Shown: in pieces, positions 22,090 to 33,013 of the stretch
How positions within the stretch are numbered: the first letter of the stretch is position 1
Layout: the number at the start of each line of letters is the position of its first letter
From: Telmatactis stephensoni
Taxonomy: Eukaryota; Cnidaria; Anthozoa; Actiniaria; Isophelliidae
DNA: 64,000 bases
Assembly: GCA_029948255.1 (NCBI GenBank)
Contig: JALIZF010001495.1
Span: 62,001 to 126,000 of the forward strand
Direction: 5' to 3'
Made by a program: the position numbers and the translations under genes
Notes under the pieces: generated by a model
Databases searched by the model: none
Told to the model about the DNA's origin: nothing
What the model saw: the letters and a program-made list of their open reading frames with translations, nothing else

Positions 22090-22352
22090 ATTTTTTATCC
22101 TTGATCTCATCAGCTTTTAAAGCAGAAAGTTCGACACTAGCTAGATATCCCTGAATTATTCAGATGTGAAATTTGGTCTTTAATGATGCTCGTCAAAGGA
22201 GCAATGACCACGACAACAGCACTTTCCTTAATCTGTGCGAAGGCTTGATAAATCCTGCTTTTTCCGAAACCTGTAGGTAAAATCGCAAGGACGTCTTTAC
22301 CAGCCAAGAGAGACTTCACAGCATGCATGTTCTTGTTCTTGTTTAAGATCAA
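22090..22352 (-). pseudogene. RecQ-like helicase, N-terminal fragment
   Basis: The minus-strand frame from Met at 22,352 reads LLAGKDVLAILPTGFGKSRI, a Walker A motif of the RecQ type (LPTGxGKS), then VVVVIAPLTSIIKDQISHL (motif Ia). A one-base slip near 22,150 moves the frame, after which LSALKADEIKDKK follows up to the retrotransposon junction near 22,089. The protein is then broken by the CR1/L2 insertion and continues at 20.5 kb. A DNA helicase associated with a DNA transposon is plausible as an accessory replication or repair function. The fragment is too short to assign further. Confidence 0.65.
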
Positions 22353-22621
22353 AATTTAAAAGCTTCATATTCTCCTCCACCTTCAACTCCACCATCTTGA
22401 ACTCTGACTGTCCATCAAACATATCAACCTTTCAACGCTATCGATTTCGACCAATAGAAATACGCGGGCGCTGGTGCCCGCGAGTAACGGAAAAACCAGG
22501 GGTTTGGCTGCAGGCTCTCCCTTCCCTCCTCTCCTCCCCAGTCCCCCTCCCCCTCCCCTTTCCCTCCTTCCCCGTCCCCTCCCCTTCCCCCAAAGAGCCG
22601 CTACGCAGGCTAATCTCGATC

Positions 22622-23264
22622 CGACATTTTGTTGTCGAGTTATAAGGAGTTTTTGTTTCACGATGACGTCATAAAAGTGACGTCACTAATAACCATTAAA
22701 AGCCATTAGAAGCAATTGGAAACGGCAAGTGATGATGCAACGAACATGTATTACTATTATGAAGTGTTTCTACGTAACTAAGTTAAAACTTGTGGTCATC
22801 GAGCTTTATTCAGCAGTAAAGGCAGTAAAGAAAGGAATCTCAGCACAACTGTGCATCAACATAGAAAACAAGTGTGGCTTACTGCCCTAACTGAAGTCAT
22901 GCATGCTTTACTTGACAAGCTCAACTTCAGCATCAATGACAAGACAAATGGAATTAAGGAGGCTACTGACTCTGGAAAACATCACCTTGGTTGTCAACAC
23001 CGTGTCCAATTTCGTATTAGAAATCAATGAATAGATTCAAGCATGCCATACAATCCAAACCTGTCTGTGTTTGTTTACATTAATACTGTTATTAATTCTT
23101 TTGAAATGACTAGTGTTATAATGTTTGGCGTAATGGAAGTTTTGTTACATACTTTTGTCGTTTATACAATGAGGTTACCAGGGGCAACGTCAAAAGTTTG
23201 CTTACGTCATCAGGCCAAAGGCGGGAAATATTACCATTTTCACCAGCGACATTTTGCTAGGTAT
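22622..23264. other. No confident gene
   Basis: Around 22,795-23,030 a Lys/Ser-rich stretch can be translated in one frame (…AVKKGISAQLCINIENKC…) but with stops. No match recognised. Confidence 0.35.
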
Positions 23265-23304
23265 TGCTTTCCAAGGTTTCACTATTTTCTCAATTGTACT
23301 TAAT

Positions 23305-23917
23305 CTTGGTACTAGAAATGATTCAACTAAAAGTTTTTTATATTTCATTTGCTGAAAACTGGTGCGAGATCATTTCCATCGAAGAATCAGAGCTTTCTTC
23401 ATTTGAAGATGTAATGCAAACTGTGAGAGCAAAAGTTGACTGTTTGCAGTTTATCCCCGATACCGAGTTGAGGATAAAATACAGGGACGACTAAACGCAT
23501 TTGTAAACCTTCATTTGTGATGCCTTGCGATGTGCTAGTATGGTGCAAGGGGCTACTTTTCGAAGACTCACCATCAAGATTGATTTGCAGCCACAATCCA
23601 CACCAGAAATTATTGTGAAACGTCATGAATCTACAAGTGCTACTTCTACCCAAGGAGCTAGTTCTTCAAGGAAGGAACTATTTACGCCTACAGAGAGTTG
23701 TAAAACACCATCAAATTGTATACCGTTAGAAAAAGAAACCAATGACAGTCCTGTAGAACTAATGCTGCGTCAAAAACTTGAGAGTATCAACAATGTAAAA
23801 ATGGAATTGAACAAGGCAAAAATAAACAAGCTGAACTTTGAAAGACAACTCGCACAAGCACTAAGTATTAATTCTGGCACCCTGACAATTTGTGGTAAAT
23901 GTCCCCTAAAAACTTAA
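23305..23917 (+). pseudogene. Hypothetical two-piece ORF, PB1-like start
   Basis: The first open block (to TAA 23,492) reads MIQLKVFYISFAENWCEIIS..., then FEDVMQTVRAKVDCLQF and ELRIKYRDD. This resembles the ubiquitin-fold/PB1-like start I associate with multicopy coral genes of unknown role. The second block (23,525-23,917, another frame) reads LTIKIDLQPQS and a Ser/Thr-rich linker. A Lys/Glu helix (MLRQKLESINNVKMELNKAK) and LTICGKCPLKT follow. Joining them needs an intron or frame change that I cannot place. Function unknown; likely a fragment of a repeated gene. Confidence 0.35.
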
Positions 23918-24099
23918 CACAACAGACTCATCTGCGATTGAGACCCGTGCACATCATCTATGCTTTGCGGTTTAATTGAAAAACACCCCGAAGACAAAGC
24001 GAACCTTCATAGTCTTTCCCAGACGGTCTTCCTCTTCAATTGTAATTCAAAGTTTAAAACTATTTATAACAGGTGTCAGATTGTTTTCGGAGTGTCAGA

Positions 24100-24285
24100 T
24101 TGTTTCCGGAATTTGCTTATTACACAAAATGTCTGGATTTTTTGCTTAATAAGTAAGTTTGACGTGCCAAAGTTACGTAATAAGTAAAAAGACCGTGTTT
24201 TTTGTTTATTATGCAAAAAGGCTGTCACTTTTTGCTTATTACGCAAGAAATTTTTGCTTATTGAGCAAAAGTTACCTAAGCACAT
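24100..24285. repeat. Degenerate TTTTTGCTTATTACGCAA repeats
   Basis: Five or six diverged units built on TTGCTTATTA(C)GCAA follow each other in about 170 bp. Some are embedded in short palindromes (TTGCTTATTGAGCAA). No coding role. Confidence 0.5.
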
Positions 24286-24439
24286 TTTCCCAGCTTTGAT
24301 CGGCCGCCATTACGGAAAAATCTCTAAAGAGCGAAAACTCACTGGAAAATGATAATTCCTCAAAACAAAAGTATTTGGTGGCTTCATCGTTGGGTAAAGT
24401 CTTTCTCAAAGGAGAACTAAGGCATGGCTCTCCTTTTCA

Positions 24440-25200
24440 GAAGAGATATTCTCCAAAATCCGAGCTAGCAATTCGAGACGGCGGGAAGTCGTGTTTGCTC
24501 GATAGATGTTCAAGTCGTCGTTCAAGTTATAAATTAAATTTCCTTCCTCATTTTTGTAAAATCATTAAAATAGCAAAAAGGAACTTGTTCTTCCAATGAA
24601 CAGGCTGTTAGTTATTCACTTTTTTTATAAAAGTTAAGCTCAAAAATAGGCGCGAGTTGTGGATTCAGGATTGAGATACCGGGAAACTCACGGAGATCAA
24701 AAACTATTGAGATAATGGTTTTTCGTACTTTTTAGAGCTTGAACACCAAAAAGTCTAACCCAGAAACATACAAAAAACAAACAAGCAAGTCTTTAGGCAA
24801 GGAAAAAAGTCTTGATGGGCTAGACAAATAAGGCGGAGTTTGTTTGTTTATTGGTCTGAGATATTCTCCAAATTCCGAGCTCAGTGCACGATCGACTGGA
24901 GAGAGTAGACTAGCTGGTTCGGCAAACTCATGTTTCGCACGATTCCAAGCTGTTGCTCGGTTATGAAAATTATATTTACCTTGTCATCTATAAAACCATT
25001 TAAACAGGGGATTAAAAGCTTAAATCAAGGTTTTCTTTAGACAGTGAACATCAAAAAGTCTAACCTAACATCAACAAAACGAACAAGAAGGCAAGGAAAG
25101 AAAGTCTGGATCAGCTAAAGAAATAGGCGGAGTTTGTTCATTTGATCTGCATTTTCGTTTATTTAGCAAAAGAAAAACTTTTTTAAGCTTATTTATTTGC
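24440..25200. repeat. Diverged tandem duplication of about 400 bp
   Basis: The marker GAGATATTCTCCAAA(A/T)TCCGAGCT occurs at about 24,445 and 24,857. The marker AAAAAGTCTAACC...CAAGGAAA...GTCT and AAATA(A)GGCGGAGTTTGTT occur at about 24,748-24,843 and 25,052-25,140. The order is the same in both units. Neither unit contains a recognisable gene. Confidence 0.55.
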
Positions 25201-25249
25201 TTATTGATCAGAATTGTCAAATACTGTCCGTCTATCAATGCAGTCTCGC

Positions 25250-26805
25250 ATAAAGACAACCTTTGAGGCATGGCCATTTTCCCAGAATCGATTGAAAGTT
25301 TTCAACACAAAACATGGATCGAGCAAATTAGCTTTTTTACTATTGTGTTACCCTATTAACAGACTGAACTTTAAACATACTATGAACAATTCAAATTTAC
25401 ATCAGAATCTCGCAATTTTGGTCTCAGCACGAAAGAAACCGCCGCCATATTGTTTTCAAAATCAATATACGTCATAACACACGACTCTGCATTGAAAATT
25501 TTCAAATATCGCCCGAAAACCATCAGAAAATCATCGTCCACGTGGAGCTTTGTATTCTGTCAAAACAAATTATGTCATACCTAACAACGACACCTTGAAA
25601 TATGAGGACTTAGTCACAGCAGATTACATTCGCTCGTATTTATCGAGTTTAACGCTAAGTCATGGCATTTTTCTTGTGTACTTAATTAATTTATAGCTTT
25701 TCTATATCTTTATGAATTCTTGGACAGAAAAGAATGTAAGGAGAGAGGAGAAACAAAGAAAATACATCCTATCCGAGGTCATCTCCGAGGTCATAGTATT
25801 GCCTTACACTTACAACAAACATTTTGTAATTTGAGGCTGACAAAATACAAAGTTACGACAATTGACTCAAATTGAATTCCAGGGATAGGAAGATATCTAA
25901 CTTGTAAAGGTCTACAAGGATTTTTAGACTTTTAGTGTATGAGCCTAAGGGGGTGTCGGTACCATATTGATGGACAAAGTGTGTTGTAGTTTTTCTTGAT
26001 GTATTTTACCTGTTGTTCATAAATTTGTGTGATAGCATTGGCAAAAGTGTCATCTTCCGTGTTTTTAGGGGGGGAGGGGTGGGTCACAATGTCCCCTGAT
26101 GGAAACTTGCGTATTGCTCCTTATTGCACGAGAAATATACCAAAAACATTTTAAATTTTAAAAATTTGTAATGTAATTTGGGATGCAGTTTTCGAAATAA
26201 CAATAATAACAAAATAAGCTCCACCACCAGCAGCCAAAAATCGTTTGGGATTAATGGAAATAAATGACAGAAGCCCAGTATTAAATCCTCGTTTCATGGG
26301 CCACCTGTGTGGTTGAGCCCACAGTACGTGCTGGTGATATCTTCCACTAGTGAACTTTATCCTGAGGTAAGTTTTAGATCTCGTAAAATTATGGTTTTAG
26401 GTGGTCGTTGCACTTCAAAATGAACTTTTTAAAACTAAAAAGATAAATTTTTACCTTCGGAAGAATCTTATTTTCTTATTAATCTTCCTAACCAGAGTTT
26501 CAATGCGAATAATATCGTCTCTTTGATATCTGTAAGTTTTCAAAATGGCCGCTTCATTTGAGCAAAGATCAACATTGATTACTAGAATTTAGCTTGGTGT
26601 TTTGAATCGTAAAGGGCAATTACACTGGTAAATATGCTGTATTTTGTTCTTGAATTCAATTGAATAGATTTTTTCTTAGTCACACAGTGATTAATCACCT
26701 GAAAAAATCCTAGAAGATTAAAGATTCATCAGAGATATACTGAGCTTTATAGGTCTGTTGAAATAAATTTTATCTTTGTTATCCTATTCAAACAGCCTTT
26801 ATCAG
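25250..26805. other. No coding gene; likely promoter and 5'UTR intron of the next gene
   Basis: Nothing coding is recognised. A plausible 5'UTR splice pair is the CCTGAG|GTAAGT donor near 26,366 and the TTTATCAG acceptor near 26,805, eleven bases before the ATG at 26,817. A G-run (AGGGGGGGAGGGGTGGG) lies near 26,069. Confidence 0.35.
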
Positions 26806-26816
26806 CAACCGTATGG

Positions 26817-29800
26817 ATGGATGCAAAAAAAAAGGTTTGCATTATTCATTACAAAAGCTTGAAAATTGATGATGATCATTTGATTAGCCCCCAAAGTTTT
26901 GATTCTTGGGCAACGCTGTTAGAAGCAGCAGAGATTCGACAACATGAGGCCCTTCTTAAAATTGCAAAAAATACCCCGGAAGGTACAGTACCTGAAATAT
27001 TCTATCATAGAAAATGTCGTAGTGCATTTACCATCAAGAGAGATTTAGAGTCGCTCAAAAGAAAACGTGCCTCGAAAGAGGAAATCTATGATGATGAAGC
27101 TTCACTTGAAACACTGAGCCGGAAAAGAAGTGTGACCTCCTCATCTCGTGTCTACCAACAGCAATGCATTTTCTGTGAGAGACCCAAGTATGTAAATCGT
27201 ATACTAGAGAACCTTGTCAAAGCTAAGCAGCTAAGAGTGGACCAGACGCTGCGCCAGATAGCTACTGCAAGATGTGACGAGAAGATTCTGGCTATTACTA
27301 GTAGAGATATTGTCGCAGCAGAAGCACACTATCATAGATCCTGCTACCGGGACTACACCAGGCCCACTCAACAGCAACAGCCAGAGAAAAGTGAGCCTGA
27401 AGATGAGGCTGAATATGACGCCTTTTTGGATTTGTTTAGATTTATTAGAACTGATGTTCTAGATTCTCAGGTCGTGATGACTATGATCGAGTTAACAAAG
27501 AAGCTGGAGTCCTTTCTTCAAACCAAAGGTGTAGAAAAGCTAAGGGAATCGACCAAGAAACACCTCAGAAGAAAGCTTGAGTCAGAGTTTGGTTCAGCAT
27601 TAGAAATATTCCCAGATGAGAAAGGAAAGCTGTTGGTTATGCCTGCAAACCTGAATATAAAGGAAACAGTGAAAAAGCTGATTAACGTTGAAAAGGAATT
27701 AAAGAGTGTAAAGTCCAAAGCCACAGAATTGGAAAGCATCATTGATCAGAGCGCTGGACACTTGCGAAAGGCGATTTTAGCTATAAAGTGGACAACGCCG
27801 TGGCCTATTCTCCCATCTGATTTATCCATTGATCAGTTTCCTGTGCCAGAGTGTCTTCGTCGCTTTTTGATGGGACTTCTGACATCGAATCCTGATATGA
27901 CGAATCCCTCTGCACGAGTAAAGATGTTAATTGAGTCCTTCAGTCAAGATCTTATTTATGCAGTGACCTGCGGCAAGACAAAACCACCGAAACAGATTCT
28001 CCTATCATATGGAGTCAAAACCTTGACTGGAAATGTAGAAGTAATCCGTATGCTCAACAGATTTGGTCATGGTGTGTCGTATGACCAACTTGAAGAGAAC
28101 GATACAGGTTATGTCTCCAGAAACTCGCTGCCAACCTTAATCAGACAACAATACTGCCAGGAACAATCAATCCAAATGTCTTTACCAATCTAGCGTGGGA
28201 CAACATCGACCGCCTGGAGGAAACCTTGACTGGAGCAGGCACCACCCACAGAGTCAATGGCATCGCAGTGCAACCAAGAGTATTTGGGCCTCATTTACAA
28301 CCCACAGAGTTACCTCCAGTTTCGAAATCCAAACAAAGAAGCATCGTCCATGAAGAACAGCCATTGCCAGCATACATCGCCGCTGACAGAGTCGGTCCAG
28401 GTCGTATTGTTGCGAGCAGCAGCATGGTGACCTTCCAGAGGGCAGAAGCCCAGAGGGCAGAAGCCCAGAAAGCACAGGAAAAGAATTTGATGTGGGTTGT
28501 AGCGCGCCAAGCTGATGTGGACAACCAGAGGGTGCCAAGCTGGACCGGTTTCAATGTTCAAACAACAGTAGAGCAGGATGTGCGAGAAGACGTTGTGGCT
28601 TACTTACCAACAATTAATGCCCCAGCTACAGAGCTGAACACCGTCAATGAGATCCTTCGCCAGTCCGAAGACATCAGAAAAAGGCTTAATCTGGATAAGA
28701 TCGTGGTTGTATTAGACCAAGCATTATACACGAAAGCATGCGAAGTTGCTTGGAAAAACAAAGAGCTTTACAGAAATATCATTCTTCGCTTAGGGACATT
28801 TCATACAATCTGCAACGTAATGTCCATCATAGGGAAGCGCTTTGAAGATGCAGGCTTGAGGGATATTTGTATCGAATCTGGCATACTAGCTGAAGGATCA
28901 GTGTCTAGTGTTATTGAAGGGAAGATGTATAATCGTGCTGTTCGCATCCACAAGTATATCTACGAAGCCCTAATGCGACTCATATGGAAGCAGTTCGTGC
29001 CGTGGCTAACAGCCAACCATGCAGATAAAGTGCGCAGAATCCGAGCTCTGTGAAAGTATTTTGAACAGTGATTGTTTCAAAGAAATTCATACCCTCTGGA
29101 AGCAATACTTTCAATATTTGCGCTGTGAGAATGGTCCACTATCCAGATTTTGGATGTCGTACATAGACATCGTAGATGATATACTACTTGGATTGATTCG
29201 AGCATCTCGTGAAGGTAACTGGCAACTCCACCTCCACGCCATTCGCAACATAATCCCATGGTGCTTTGCGTACGATAAGGTCAATTACGCAAGGTATCTT
29301 CCCGTCTACTATGCTCAGACGGTGAATCTCCCTCCGAACACCCCGATGTGTATTCCAACTTCATGGGTGGAACGTTTTCAGTTCAACTTGCCGGAGAAAG
29401 CCCCTTTGGACGCATTCCTGTCGATCAGACCACTGAAGTCACTGTTAACAAGGACACAAAATCAAGTGGGGGCATTACTAAGTATAGTCTCAAGACAGGA
29501 GCAGTGAACAGGTTTTACATGACTAAAGAGTACCGATGCTCTTTTCTTGCTCATTTGAGAGACATGGTTCAAGTGAAGCGACCATCCTATCATCATGATG
29601 ACATGCTGTCTACAAGGAAATGCAAAGACGAGGAGGCAGTAAAAGCAGTAGAGAATCTGATTGAAAGCTGGAACAATCCCTTCACAGAGAGCAAAGAGCT
29701 TGTTAGTTTATCTACTGCCAAACAAGCAACTGAAGATGTAACTAGAGACCTTTTGGACGCTCAGAAAGTAGGGGAAGAAGCCTACAAAGTTTTCAGAGAG

Positions 29801-31569
29801 CAGCGGCTGGAATCCTCGCCACCAGAGATAAAATTTCATGACAAAATCAAGTTGAAGAAACTGAAAACCTTTTCTTCTCTTAGTAAGAAGAGAAAGGTCT
29901 CCATGGATGGCAGGACAATGATCTTGAAAGCTGACAGGTCTCTCTTTGGACGAATCATAATCATTGGTCAGAACCGGAAGATCGAGGTCAGAGAACTGCT
30001 CCAGTACAGCCTTGGTCCTCTGCCTTGGTCTTTAGCTACTACAGAAGGATTTCCTCGGAAGACAAACAAAGCAGTACTGGCGACCTCCCTTCAAAAGGAT
30101 GTACAGCTAGCTGATTGCCTCCCGCAAAACTCGGCAACTATAATTGACGGCATGAGTTTAGTGCAGAAGTTAAGTGTTAGTGGGCGACAGACAACCTTTG
30201 GAATGGTTGCATCTTCACTTCTAACAAAAGTGTTCCACGAGGGTGCCCAGAGTAGCAGAATCGACGTGGTCTTCGATACTTACCGAGATATGTCAATCAA
30301 GAATGCAGAGAGAACCATGCGTGGAGAAGTTGCTGGAGTCCAGCTGTCAGACATCAGCGCTACACAATTGGTCAAACAGTGGAGAAAGTTCTTGTTAGAG
30401 GTAAAGAACAAGACAAGTCTCATCAAGTTCATTTCACAAGAATGGAGAAGGGAAGAGTACACGGGAAGGCTGAGAGGAAAGACCTTGTATGTTGCTGCTG
30501 AAAGCGAATGCTGGAAGATAACTGAGGAGGGAAGCGAGAATGTAGCGGAGTTGACAAGTAACCACGAGGAAGCTGATACACGTCTGCTGCTCCATGCCGC
30601 GCATGCTGCCCAGGAGGGATACGAGGCAGTCGCAGTTTGCTCTGAAGATACAGACCTTTTCATCTTGCTATTAAACTTCTGCAGCACCATCAACGCCAAG
30701 CTCTTCATGAAATGTGGCTCCAGAACCAGGACGCGACTCCTCGACATCAGTGGAGTAGTTCAGTCAACCGGAAGAGAGGTATGTGAGGCACTGATTGGGT
30801 TACATTCTTTCACAGGATGTGACACAGTTAGTGCGTTTGCTGGTAAAGGGAAGATAGGCGCCCTTAAAATCTTAAAGAGCGATGAAGGTGCGAGAAGAAT
30901 GTTCCGAGAGCTTGGCCAGTCATGGGTGGTGCCAGAAGATCTCTTCATTCTGCTGGAGAAGTTCACTTGTTCTATGTACATGTCACAAGTGGGCAACACC
31001 ACTGGCCGCATAAATGATGTGCGATACGAGCTGTTCTGTGCAAAGAATGGGGAAGTAGAGTCTTACCAGCTACCTCCTTGCCAGGACTGCCTTCGGAAAC
31101 ACATCCTTCGAGCAAACTACCAAGCAGGTTAGTTGAACATTGTTGCTTCTATCCAATATTTGAATTATTATTTGTCTTCTAATTTTAGATGAGAATGATA
31201 TAAATTATGATAGTGCAACATTGATTCACATTTGCAGCTATATGGAGACGGAGCCTGGAAGCTAACCCAGATATCCCCAGTCTAGATGGTATGGGATGGA
31301 CGATACAGACCTCCAATGACGGCTCATCCATCGAACTACTGATCAACTGGATGGATGGGCAGGCCGCCCCTTCGGCTGTGCTGCAACTGCTGGCTTGTAA
31401 GTGTAAGAAGACCTGTGAACTCTCGAGCTGTGTTTGTATGAACAGTGGTTTGAAGTGCACAGATCTTTGCACCCTCAAAGACTGCACTAACCAGCCGGTC
31501 CAAGACAATTCTGCACATGTCATCGATGATGATGATGATGACGAAGATGATGATGATGATGACTTTTAA
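26817..31569 (+). pseudogene. Large multicopy gene: zinc modules, XPG/FEN-like nuclease region, CXC domain
   Basis: Four open blocks (26,817-28,193; about 28,150-29,053; about 29,019-29,507; about 29,348-31,127) are linked by single-base frame changes near 28,150, 29,035 and 29,340. The last is spliced by a phase-1 GT-AG intron (31,128-31,237) to a final exon ending at 31,569. In order: two Cys/His modules (CIIHYKS...YHRKCRS and CIFCERP...YHRSCYRDYTR), a central conserved block (VVVLDQALYTKACEVAW, RLGTFHTICN, IPWCFAYDKVNYARYLP), then NHEEADTRLLLHA, AVCSEDTDLFILLL and LHSFTGCDTVSAFAGKGK. These last three mirror the acidic-site and helix-hairpin parts of XPG/FEN nucleases. A cysteine cluster (CKCKKTCELSSCVCMNSGLK...) like a tesmin/TSO1 CXC DNA-binding half follows, then a run of Asp/Glu. 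I recognise it as an abundantly repeated, unnamed metazoan family. Frameshifts suggest a decayed copy, or sequencing indels. Confidence 0.7.
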
Positions 31570-31573
31570 TAAA
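31568..31573 (+). terminator. Poly(A) signal AATAAA
   Basis: AATAAA overlaps the stop codon of the final exon of the nuclease-like gene, so the 3'UTR would be very short. Confidence 0.5.
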
Positions 31574-32537
31574 CGTTTTCATGCATTACTGAAGTCATTA
31601 GAGTTACAGGATTTTTCCATTTTGAAAGTTATGAAGTTAGGCATGCATATATAGGTTACTTGCGGATTTGATCTTCGTTTTAGTTAGTGGACCTAAAAAA
31701 GTCAGAACTCGAATGGTCTAGCAGCTTCATATTAGATATAATAAACAACTTAAAAGAGAAAAAAACTATTGCAGAATGCCGACAACCATAGTATCTCAAG
31801 TTTTGCTGTTAAGAGGTAGTCTTGATGCAAGGTTTAGGTTTCACTGGATTCGAAGACAGCAAACAAATCCAGTTTTGTTCGTAAGGGTTGTGCCATAGCG
31901 TAGATTTAGCGGCTGGCCTTTTAAAATGTAAGAAAAATGTCCCCCAATGGATGAAAGGTCCATCCTTCTGTTCATGAAGTTAACTTGATTTGCGAGAATC
32001 ATATACCCCAATCAATAATTTAAATTCATTTTTTTAATCGAAGCGGCAATGCCTAAAACACCTTTGGTCGTGAGTCCAGGGGACTGGTAACTAATCCGTA
32101 AAAAGAGAATATTTTATAGTATTGAGTTGAAATATTTGGTTTTGAAGCAGAATCACATGTTCCGCAATCAAAACAAACATTTAAAGTCGAATATCTTAAA
32201 GATATGCAGGAATACAAATTTGAAGGATCTGAATACTTATGTCGTTTGGTCTTTTTGAGTATATTTGGCATTTATAGGCCATGTGACTAATCACGTGATC
32301 ATTATGATGTTCACATAAGGGTTGAGAATGATTGTTTAGTTGATAAAAAGTGATGTACGCATATTTTTAGCCAATGTATGGGTGTATTAGGTACTTACAA
32401 ATGCTTTAACTCGTGTTCATCAACCTAAGTGAGCTAAAATTGCCTATGTAGGGAGGGGTTGGAAAATGGTATTTAAACCTTGAAGATGACACTTTGTGCA
32501 GTGCTATCACCCAAAAATAAAAACTTAGGTTAATAAC
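31574..32537. other. No gene seen
   Basis: A+T-rich, no recognisable coding, RNA or repeat feature. Confidence 0.45.
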
Positions 32538-33013
32538 CTAAATTGTTATGGCCATGAGCCTTTGTCCATTTGAGTGGTACCAATTCGTCTTTTTTGGGGT
32601 CCTGGCTGATACACTAACATAACCTTTCGAGCAATCTGATATAATTGTTGTTCCTGGCTTAATCCAAGACTTTATAATAGACAGTAGGGTCTTTTCACTC
32701 GATCCTCTACAGCAACGATGAAACACTTGCGGGAATCTTCTTCAATCTCCCCAAATACCCACTGTCGTTCGACTCTATGACCACGGTGATACTTCCGTTT
32801 TCCGATTTTGCTCTCGTCGATTTGAACACACTTAATGCTGGTTAAGTTGAAATGAAGTTGCACAACATAGACTGCACCCGTGAATGTCGAAACATACATA
32901 TGTCCATCTTGATTCAAAACAAAGTGCCACACTGTTTTGACTGTCAAGTGATTCAAAAATTTATAGATGTCTACCCAATATTTCCTGATGAACTGATGAA
33001 CTCTTGTGGACAC
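32538..33013 (-). pseudogene. Merlin (IS1016/IS1595-like) transposase fragment
   Basis: Two minus-strand blocks, 33,013-32,690 and 32,726-32,600, differ by one frame. The first carries IKCVQIDESKIGKRKYHRGH and QWVFGEIEEDSRKCFIVAV, the first catalytic Asp region and following strands of ISXO2/IS1016-type transposases. The second carries LLSIIKSWIKPGTTIISDCSKGY with the second catalytic Asp. The region that should bring the third acidic residue is replaced by unrelated sequence, and the N-terminus is not clear. No inverted repeats or 8-9 bp duplication were found, so this is an isolated dead fragment. Confidence 0.75.

Larger units (their letters stand above)
19754..22612. mobile_element. MuDR-like TIR element with RecQ helicase gene, split by a retrotransposon
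   Basis: The ends are inverted repeats of about 140 bp. Each reads inwards as TAGCCTGC...AGC..CTCTTTGGGGGAAG, then a long purine G-tract region, then AGAGCCTGCAGCCAAACCCC and GGTTTTTCCGTTACT. The 9 bp ATCTCGATC lies outside both ends (19,745-19,753 and 22,613-22,621). The interior holds two parts of a minus-strand RecQ-like helicase separated by a CR1/L2 retrotransposon. A 9-bp duplication suggests MuDR-type integration, but no transposase is visible, so the superfamily is inferred. Confidence 0.75.

Noticed and set aside
19754..22612. Helitron (because a helicase is present)
   Set aside because: The helicase is RecQ-like rather than Pif1-like, no Rep domain is seen, and the element has inverted repeats with a 9-bp duplication.
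22383..22674. Several overlapping Gly/Pro/Ser-rich ORFs on both strands in the G-tract inverted repeat
   Set aside because: Low-complexity translation of the G-tract region; the same pattern appears in the matching repeat at 19.75 kb.
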